Shown piece after piece: positions 8,280 to 10,097 of a DNA stretch of 10,097 bases (position 1 is the first letter of the stretch; every line of letters starts with the position of its first letter). The notes beneath the pieces were generated by a model. That model searched no databases and had not been told where the DNA came from. It saw only the letters and a list, made by a program, of their open reading frames with translations. The stretch lies in contig FLMG01004307.1 of assembly GCA_900088475.1 (NCBI GenBank), positions 13,226 to 23,322 on the forward strand, written 5' to 3'. Position numbers and translations under genes: made by a program. This stretch comes from Hyphochytrium catenoides. Its lineage: Eukaryota; Sar; Hyphochytriomycetes; Hyphochytriales; Hyphochytriaceae.

Positions 8280-9978
8280 GTGGGACGGCGTGAGCTAGGA
8301 AGTAAGAGGTTATGACTCCAGGAGAAGCGGCAGGACGTCAGACAGAGCGTATATGTATGTACGAAGCCCAAGACGGTGGTGCGAGAGTGAAAAAGGAGCG
8401 AGGAAAGTGTGTCATAAAGAGAAGAGATAATAAAACAGAGAGCAAAAAAGGCAAAGGAGAGAGTAGTCTGACCATTGATGTCTTCAAGCATTATTTCATT
8501 CACTATCTGCACGTCACTGAAGAGGAACACTATGGGTTTATCCTCGAGGCCTGCCCTTAAGAGACACTTCTTGACGTCCTCCCGCCACTCTGCCTTGCCA
8601 TAGCCCTTGCTAATCTCCACCTGAGTGACAGAGGTAAAGGTTGAGGGAAGGGACAGGTGTCGGTCTATTGTTGACAGTGGATAGCTCATTCGTCCTTCTC
8701 TTCTCTCTCTCTTTCTCCATTCGTGGATAGCTCATTCGTCCTTCTCTTCTCTCTCTCTTTCTCCATTCTTCTTGGCTGAACTTTCTCTCTCGCTCCTCCT
8801 CCCGCTCTTTTGCGATGAGAGGACTGTGGGCTCCTGTCATTGACTCTTCTCTGCTTTTCATTTCTCTTTTGGCTTCAGGCCTCTCTTACCTGGAAGCAGG
8901 CATAACCTGCCATGAAGGTGGCGAGCCTTGTAAGACTCTGGCGGCCGCTTCCTCCCACGCCTAAGAGGAGTGCATTGCCTTGTGGCTGGCGAATGATACG
9001 GCTGATCCGACTGACGTGCTCGATGGCATCCTGGAGGTAGCAAAAGTGTGAGGACAGTGAGTGAGAGAGAGCGAGAGAACAAGAAGAGAGAATTGGGGGT
9101 CTCAGAAAGTTCAAGACTGTAAAGGCGACCCGTAAAGCAAAGGACTCCTCTTGACTAGGAGTCTCTCTGTCTCTCTCTTCCTCTTTTTTTATCTCTTACC
9201 AGGAACATCACAAGGGGCATTGGAGTTTTACTCTCAGCATTATAGTCGTTGAGATACTCCTCAATCACACTTTGAAGCTTGGCCAGGTCCTTGACCTCTC
9301 TATACGGCTTGGGATCAGCACCTGGATCCATGTAGTCCCCATAGATGAGCCGCTCAGCAGGCGCAATGTCACCATAGTTACGGCGGAAGAAGGTTGAGGT
9401 CGCCCGTTCCATTGTTGCTCTGAACCAGGAATGATCCTCCTGCAGCCAAGAGACGGGAAAGGGGCAGGAAACAGGATGCAAAGAGAGTCGGAAACAGAAC
9501 AGTGAGGGAGTCAGAAGATGCTGATACTCTTCTGCGAGAGAGACATGGAAAGGAGATGACCTGATTGATCATCCTGTCTTCGAACACTCTCTTGCACTCA
9601 TGAAGCCACAGTCGAAGGACATCCTCCGGCCCAGCAACGGCCTTACTGTCAACCATCAACAAGCCCTGAAACACCTTCGACAAATCTCTAAGGTTGAAGG
9701 TATAGTGGCACTTCGCAGGCGTGGGGAGAAGTTCCTTGCACACAGAGTTATACACAGAGATGGACGCTTCGACTAGACGGGGGCAGAGAGAGAGTATGTC
9801 TGAGGAGAAAGCTTTGAAGAAAGCCTCCACAATGGTGGAGAAGATAGTCATCTTGCTGTCATCTCCCATTTCTGCTAGTCCTATGACGTTGAAGTGCCGG
9901 AGGAAGCGACCAGTGATGGGGTTGCGTCCGCCTCCTGGTGGACCCATGGAGCAGATAAACTGCACGTCGACAATTTGT
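15..9978 (-). CDS. DNAH1: Axonemal dynein heavy chain, DNAH1-type inner arm (partial, 20 exons)
   Basis: This is the ATP-driven motor subunit of a ciliary or flagellar inner dynein arm, which slides axonemal doublet microtubules. Minus-strand join: 9978-9561, 9439-9200, 9030-8890, 8620-8473, 8202-7898, 7728-7543, 7204-7079, 6896-6699, 6475-6236, 5924-5721, 5516-5235, 4879-4561, 4486-4287, 3931-3692, 3379-2884, 2555-2356, 1950-1519, 1191-1016, 839-674, 428-15. It gives 1710 codons without a stop. Domains in order are the AAA3 end, AAA4 (P-loop GVGGSGRQ), stalk with microtubule-binding domain, AAA5, AAA6 and part of the C-terminal domain. The DNAH1 assignment rests on remembered family sequence: the AAA4 segment PTKMN...[14 protein letters not shown], the stalk stretch PPAGVK...DDYW, and near-equal residue spacing across almost every exon junction. 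Full-length members have about 4200 residues, so this is about 40%. Dynein heavy chain identity is nearly certain; the subtype is likely. Another monomeric inner-arm class (DNAH3, DNAH6, DNAH7 or DNAH12) is the alternative. Confidence 0.95.
443..487. repeat. GA-rich tract in intron 19
   Basis: Seven A residues followed by imperfect GA on the plus strand, beside the w20 acceptor, where it reads as the polypyrimidine tract. The intron spans 429-673; the remainder is purine-rich on the plus strand with no other feature. Confidence 0.9.
674..839 (-). CDS. DNAH1: Exon w19: post-AAA6 helical region
   Basis: Residues 1518-1572, after one base that completes Ser1517. [16 protein letters not shown] and [16 protein letters not shown] match the conserved DNAH pattern (QLKMFLDEY, then GEINYGGRVTDD). 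Acceptor cgcag, donor gtgagt, phase 0. Confidence 0.95.
848..921. repeat. (GA)n tract in intron 18
   Basis: Purine-rich on the plus strand and directly beside the w19 acceptor, so it supplies an unusually long polypyrimidine tract in the transcript. The intron spans 840-1015. Confidence 0.95.
1016..1191 (-). CDS. DNAH1: Exon w18: post-AAA6 helical region
   Basis: Residues 1459-1516 plus two bases of Ser1517. [21 protein letters not shown] is the dynein landmark that follows AAA6. No reading frame of 60 codons or more marks this exon, so it was recognised from translation and spacing. Acceptor tgcag, donor gtgagg, phase 2. Confidence 0.95.
1321..1454. repeat. Long GA microsatellite with a GT block in intron 17
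   Basis: The longest purine tract in the window, 134 bp, interrupted only by scattered C and by a pure GT block at 1398-1410. It reads CU in the transcript, in the middle of intron 17 (1192-1518). Such mirror-symmetric purine tracts can form triplex DNA. Confidence 0.95.
1519..1950 (-). CDS. DNAH1: Exon w17: AAA6 end
   Basis: Residues 1315-1458, exactly 144 codons, phase 0 at both ends. [12 protein letters not shown] (1336-1347) stands at the degenerate P-loop, LGQGQG at 1369-1374, WVLLQNCHL at 1390-1398 (Walker B-like) and [10 protein letters not shown] at 1422-1431 (sensor 1). [14 protein letters not shown] closes the module. Acceptor acag; donor gttcct is weak but is fixed by the spacing to w18. 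Confidence 0.96.
2002..2082. repeat. (GA)n tract in intron 16
   Basis: A purine run on the plus strand near the w17 acceptor, with G-runs inside. Together with the minisatellite it makes up half of intron 16 (1951-2355, 405 bp, the longest here). Confidence 0.93.
2219..2330. repeat. 20-bp minisatellite in intron 16
   Basis: About five copies of a 20-bp unit. From 2250 the period is exact: gtgaaagagggagagagagt at 2250 and 2270, one base changed at 2290, and a last copy at 2310 that runs into pure GA. The first copy (2228-2249) is longer and divergent. Confidence 0.95.
2356..2555 (-). CDS. DNAH1: Exon w16: AAA6
   Basis: Residues 1249-1314, after two bases that complete Gly1248. Contains [27 protein letters not shown] and [10 protein letters not shown], all standard AAA6 segments. 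The frame stays open for about 69 codons upstream of the exon, but residue spacing between KF and FDS places the acceptor at atcag before GC TTT GCC. Donor gtcagt, phase 0. Confidence 0.94.
2805..2859. repeat. (GA)n tract in intron 15
   Basis: A GA-rich run on the plus strand (CU in the transcript), shortly after the w15 donor. Intron 15 spans 2556-2883 (328 bp). The open frame in its 3' half, continuous with w16, is not supported as coding by dynein spacing. Confidence 0.93.
2884..3379 (-). CDS. DNAH1: Exon w15: AAA6 core, largest exon here
   Basis: Residues 1083-1247 plus the first base of Gly1248. [20 protein letters not shown] keeps the family spacing from the previous exon, which fixes acceptor gttag. 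MYQYSLPWY (1131-1139) and CRSLFEKHK (1176-1184) are AAA6 hallmarks, followed by EWRFLISG. The last codons are KFQ before donor gtagga, phase 1. Confidence 0.95.
3614..3678. repeat. (CT)n tract in intron 14
   Basis: CT-rich on the plus strand, beginning about 13 nt after the donor in the transcript, where it reads GA. The acceptor side (3381-3420) is pyrimidine-rich in the transcript. Intron 14 spans 3380-3691 (312 bp); the rest is unremarkable. Confidence 0.93.
3692..3931 (-). CDS. DNAH1: Exon w14: AAA5-AAA6 junction
   Basis: Residues 1003-1082, exactly 80 codons, phase 0 at both ends. VTLLNFTIT...GLQEQLLG is the post-AAA5 strand and helix. It is followed by the charged helix [20 protein letters not shown] and [15 protein letters not shown], typical of the start of AAA6. 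Acceptor ttcag, donor gtaggg. Confidence 0.95.
4011..4046. repeat. (CT)n tract in intron 13
   Basis: A CT run on the plus strand in the middle of intron 13 (3932-4286, 355 bp), which is pyrimidine-rich on the plus strand through to the donor and so purine-rich in the transcript. No open frame there fits the dynein sequence. Confidence 0.92.
4287..4486 (-). CDS. DNAH1: Exon w13: AAA5 Walker B-like and sensor region
   Basis: Residues 937-1002, after two bases that complete Gly936. [19 protein letters not shown] is the degenerate Walker B segment of AAA5, and [13 protein letters not shown] the sensor-1 strand. The exon is 200 nt, entered at phase 1 and left at phase 0. No isolated reading frame longer than 66 codons marks it, so it is easily missed. 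Acceptor cacag, donor gtaagg. Confidence 0.95.
4487..4560 (-). other. Intron 12, shortest intron, with assembly gap
   Basis: Only 74 bp, with three undetermined bases at 4553-4555, five transcript-strand bases after the exon end. The only complete intron here with no GA or CT tract at all. Donor gtaaa and acceptor cacag are intact, phase 1. Confidence 0.88.
4561..4879 (-). CDS. DNAH1: Exon w12: AAA5
   Basis: Residues 830-935 plus the first base of Gly936. WQIAGLPTD at 863-871 and LIDPQGQAN near 890-898 are AAA5 signatures. The exon ends ENGIRF-G at donor gtaaa; the next three bases after gtaaa on the transcript strand are N. About five residues around KELCV (909-913) look inserted relative to the DNAH1 family as remembered. 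Confidence 0.93.
4957..4993. repeat. (GA)n tract in intron 11
   Basis: Intron 11 (4880-5234, 355 bp) carries this GA-rich run and a looser purine-rich stretch at about 5100-5180 on the plus strand. A 70-codon Lys/Glu-rich plus-strand frame there is a by-product of the composition. Nothing else was recognised in the intron. Confidence 0.9.
5235..5516 (-). CDS. DNAH1: Exon w11: CC2 end and start of AAA5
   Basis: Residues 736-829, 94 codons, phase 0 at both ends. CC2 continues to [18 protein letters not shown], the standard stalk-base motif. [14 protein letters not shown] at 806-819 is the first AAA5 helix, which stands where a P-loop would be; AAA5 normally binds no nucleotide. Acceptor cttag, donor gtgcgc, a poor donor. 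Confidence 0.93.
5537..5587. repeat. Three perfect 17-bp tandem copies in intron 10
   Basis: The unit aagaagggaagagagag is repeated without change at 5537-5553, 5554-5570 and 5571-5587. It is CU-rich in the transcript and close to the w11 acceptor. The donor half of the same intron (about 5665-5718) is CT-rich on the plus strand, hence purine-rich in the transcript. The intron spans 5517-5720. Confidence 0.97.
5721..5924 (-). CDS. DNAH1: Exon w10: end of microtubule-binding domain and CC2
   Basis: Residues 668-735, 68 codons, phase 0 at both ends. [20 protein letters not shown] is the usual sequence leaving the stalk tip, followed by [14 protein letters not shown] and [14 protein letters not shown], which begins the returning helix CC2. 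Acceptor gacag, donor gtaagg. Confidence 0.95.
5925..6235 (-). other. Intron 9, no other feature seen
   Basis: 311 bp between w9 and w10, phase 0. Purine-rich on the plus strand in short bursts (about 5940-6065 and 6120-6215) but with no long pure microsatellite. The minus-strand frame stays open through it; residues encoded there (Ser/Leu/Pro-rich) match nothing in dyneins and the bounding GT and AG sites are clear. Confidence 0.85.
6236..6475 (-). CDS. DNAH1: Exon w9: microtubule-binding domain
   Basis: Residues 588-667, exactly 80 codons, phase 0 at both ends. Contains [37 protein letters not shown] and FDKDN (656-660), in the order found in dynein stalk heads. This globular tip contacts tubulin. 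Most of the domain sits in this one exon; the last helices are in w10. Acceptor ttcag, donor gtgata. Confidence 0.95.
6699..6896 (-). CDS. DNAH1: Exon w8: stalk CC1 distal part
   Basis: Residues 522-587, 66 codons, phase 0 at both ends. Ala-, Glu- and Lys-rich helix with the family signatures [16 protein letters not shown] and [12 protein letters not shown], which lead up to the microtubule-binding tip. Acceptor cacag, donor gtatcg. Confidence 0.95.
7079..7204 (-). CDS. DNAH1: Exon w7: stalk CC1
   Basis: Residues 480-521, 42 codons, phase 0 at both ends. Contains RLQNGVNKI, the typical start of dynein CC1, then a helix with heptad-like spacing ([12 protein letters not shown]). No glycine or proline breaks beyond the family's usual ones. 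Acceptor tgcag, donor gtaact. Confidence 0.93.
7422..7507. repeat. (CT)n tract in intron 6
   Basis: A long CT-rich run on the plus strand, so the transcript is purine-rich from about 35 nt after the donor at 7542. Intron 6 (7205-7542, 338 bp) is pyrimidine-rich on the plus strand over most of its length and shows no coding potential with correct splice sites. Confidence 0.93.
7543..7728 (-). CDS. DNAH1: Exon w6: AAA4 lid to stalk CC1
   Basis: Residues 418-479, 62 codons, phase 0 at both ends. [11 protein letters not shown] at 456-466 is the near-invariant landmark where the AAA4 lid passes into the stalk coiled coil. The exon ends in a basic and acidic helix, LKQKREE. Acceptor cgcag, donor gtgaga. 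Confidence 0.95.
7776..7794. repeat. (GA)n microsatellite in intron 5
   Basis: A short pure GA run on the plus strand in intron 5 (7729-7897), CU-rich in the transcript. Confidence 0.93.
7898..8202 (-). CDS. DNAH1: Exon w5: AAA4 sensor region
   Basis: Residues 316-417. It contains [20 protein letters not shown], the AAA4 sensor-1 segment that ends at 390, then [16 protein letters not shown]. Residue 391 is Ser where these dyneins almost always carry Val (usually LVNCCTIDW). The end, AAMTK before donor gttgta, is a weak site, but it is phase 0 and joins exactly to GAG GAT in w6. Confidence 0.93.
8234..8277. repeat. (GA)n microsatellite in intron 4
   Basis: An almost pure GA run on the plus strand, which reads as CU in the transcript, some 30-75 nt upstream of the w5 acceptor. 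It may act as or extend the polypyrimidine tract. Intron 4 spans 8203-8472 and holds nothing else recognised. Confidence 0.95.
8473..8620 (-). CDS. DNAH1: Exon w4: AAA4 Walker B-like strand
   Basis: Residues 267-315 plus the first base of Gly316. [18 protein letters not shown] leads to the Walker B-like strand VFLFSD at 297-302 and then LEDIN. The exon ends at phase 1 at donor gtcaga, and the next exon completes a Gly codon, as the family needs ([15 protein letters not shown]). Confidence 0.94.
8677..8768. repeat. Perfect 46-bp tandem duplication
   Basis: The copies at 8677-8722 and 8723-8768 are identical over all 46 bases. The unit starts gtggatagctcattcgtcc and ends ctccattc. It lies in intron 3 (8621-8889), whose plus strand stays CT-rich to about 8815. 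The absence of differences suggests recent duplication. Confidence 0.97.
8890..9030 (-). CDS. DNAH1: Exon w3: AAA4 Walker A
   Basis: Residues 220-266, 47 codons, phase 0 at both ends. The P-loop GVGGSGRQ at 243-250, followed by SLTRLA, is the standard AAA4 nucleotide-binding loop of axonemal dyneins, with Arg in place of the usual Lys after GSG, as is normal for this module. Acceptor ctccag, donor gtaaga. Confidence 0.96.
9061..9196 (-). repeat. Intron 2: opposed purine and pyrimidine tracts
   Basis: On the plus strand 9061-9091 is GA-rich and 9161-9196 is CT-rich. In the transcript the purine tract sits just after the donor and the pyrimidine tract just before the acceptor, so the two can pair. 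A 7-bp perfect inverted repeat (9143-9149 with 9157-9163, gactcct/aggagtc, 7-nt loop) lies beside the second tract. The intron spans 9031-9199. Confidence 0.8.
9200..9439 (-). CDS. DNAH1: Exon w2: AAA3-AAA4 connection
   Basis: Residues 140-219, exactly 80 codons, phase 0 at both ends. It starts EDHSWF, the usual sequence after the AAA3 helical lid, followed by [10 protein letters not shown], a conserved dynein motif before AAA4. It ends PLVMFL just before the AAA4 DAIEHV helix. Acceptor ctgcag and donor gtaaga are strong. Confidence 0.94.
9561..9978 (-). CDS. DNAH1: Exon w1: end of AAA3 module
   Basis: Residues 1-139. After acceptor gaacag the first base is the third base of a split codon (phase 2). 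MGPPGGGRN at 11-19 is the AAA3 sensor-1 loop. [15 protein letters not shown] starts at 91, the highly conserved AAA3 small-domain signature with the sensor-2 Arg. The exon ends in INQ before donor gtcatc, a weak donor, at phase 0. The AAA3 P-loop would lie upstream of the window. Confidence 0.94.
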
Positions 9979-10097
9979 CTGTTCGCAGGATAGAGAGAGA
10001 CAATAGCAAAGAGAAGCACGGAGGTAATGTGGAGCGTTAGAGCTCAAAACCAAGGAAGATGATTCAGCTTTGGAGAAGAGCTAGCGCCGTAGAGGCC
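9979..10097 (-). other. Intron fragment upstream of w1
   Basis: The transcript strand runs through a CT-rich tract (about 9989-10018) into acceptor gaacag. No coding segment with an acceptable donor and phase was found here. Confidence 0.75.

Noticed and set aside
10040-10097. A possible further exon at the upper edge, whose minus-strand frame begins GLYG and recalls the GG-aromatic-Y segment before the AAA3 sensor
   Set aside because: The only nearby GT donor would leave TG, which joins to the A of w1 as a stop codon, and no other donor is in the right phase.
1-10097. Search for a bacterial-type accessory system, CRISPR array, mobile element, tRNA or rRNA
   Set aside because: Nothing of the kind was seen on either strand. 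Repeats are microsatellites and small tandem duplications in introns, without spacers, terminal repeats or transposase.

Overview
The window lies inside one eukaryotic protein-coding gene on the minus strand: an axonemal dynein heavy chain, best matched to the DNAH1 type of single-headed inner-arm dyneins. Both ends are open. Twenty exons (w1 to w20, counted in transcription order from the high-coordinate end) join by GT-AG splicing into one continuous reading frame of 5131 nt, 1710 whole codons. There is no internal stop or frameshift, and every split codon resolves to the expected residue. Residue numbers in the features count from the first whole codon of w1 (Gln1).

Layout from 10097 down to 1. 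Positions 10097-9979 are intron. Exons w1-w2 carry the end of AAA3. Exons w3-w5 carry AAA4, with a complete Walker A, a Walker B-like strand and a sensor-1 region. Exons w6-w8 carry the outgoing stalk helix (CC1), w9 most of the microtubule-binding domain, w10 its end and the returning helix (CC2), and w11 the rest of CC2 and the start of AAA5. Exons w12-w14 carry AAA5, w14-w17 AAA6, and w18-w20 the linker region and the first part of the C-terminal domain. The N-terminal tail, linker, AAA1, AAA2, most of AAA3 and, by comparison with family length, roughly the last 170 residues lie outside the window.

Introns fill the other half. They are 74 to 405 bp long, and 16 of the 20 downstream of w1 interrupt the frame at phase 0. 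Most are loaded with (GA)n/(CT)n tracts and short tandem duplications, which the exons lack. No second gene, RNA gene, mobile element or CRISPR array was seen. Plus-strand reading frames rich in Arg-Glu are readings through GA repeats.

Organism: intron density, GT-AG splicing and an axonemal inner-arm dynein mean a eukaryote with motile cilia or flagella. About 50% coding density, mid-range GC and CT-repeat-laden introns would suit a coccidian apicomplexan such as Cystoisospora, where the gene would serve flagellated microgametes. That is a weak inference, and other protists are not excluded. The 3-base N run at 4553-4555 marks a draft assembly.
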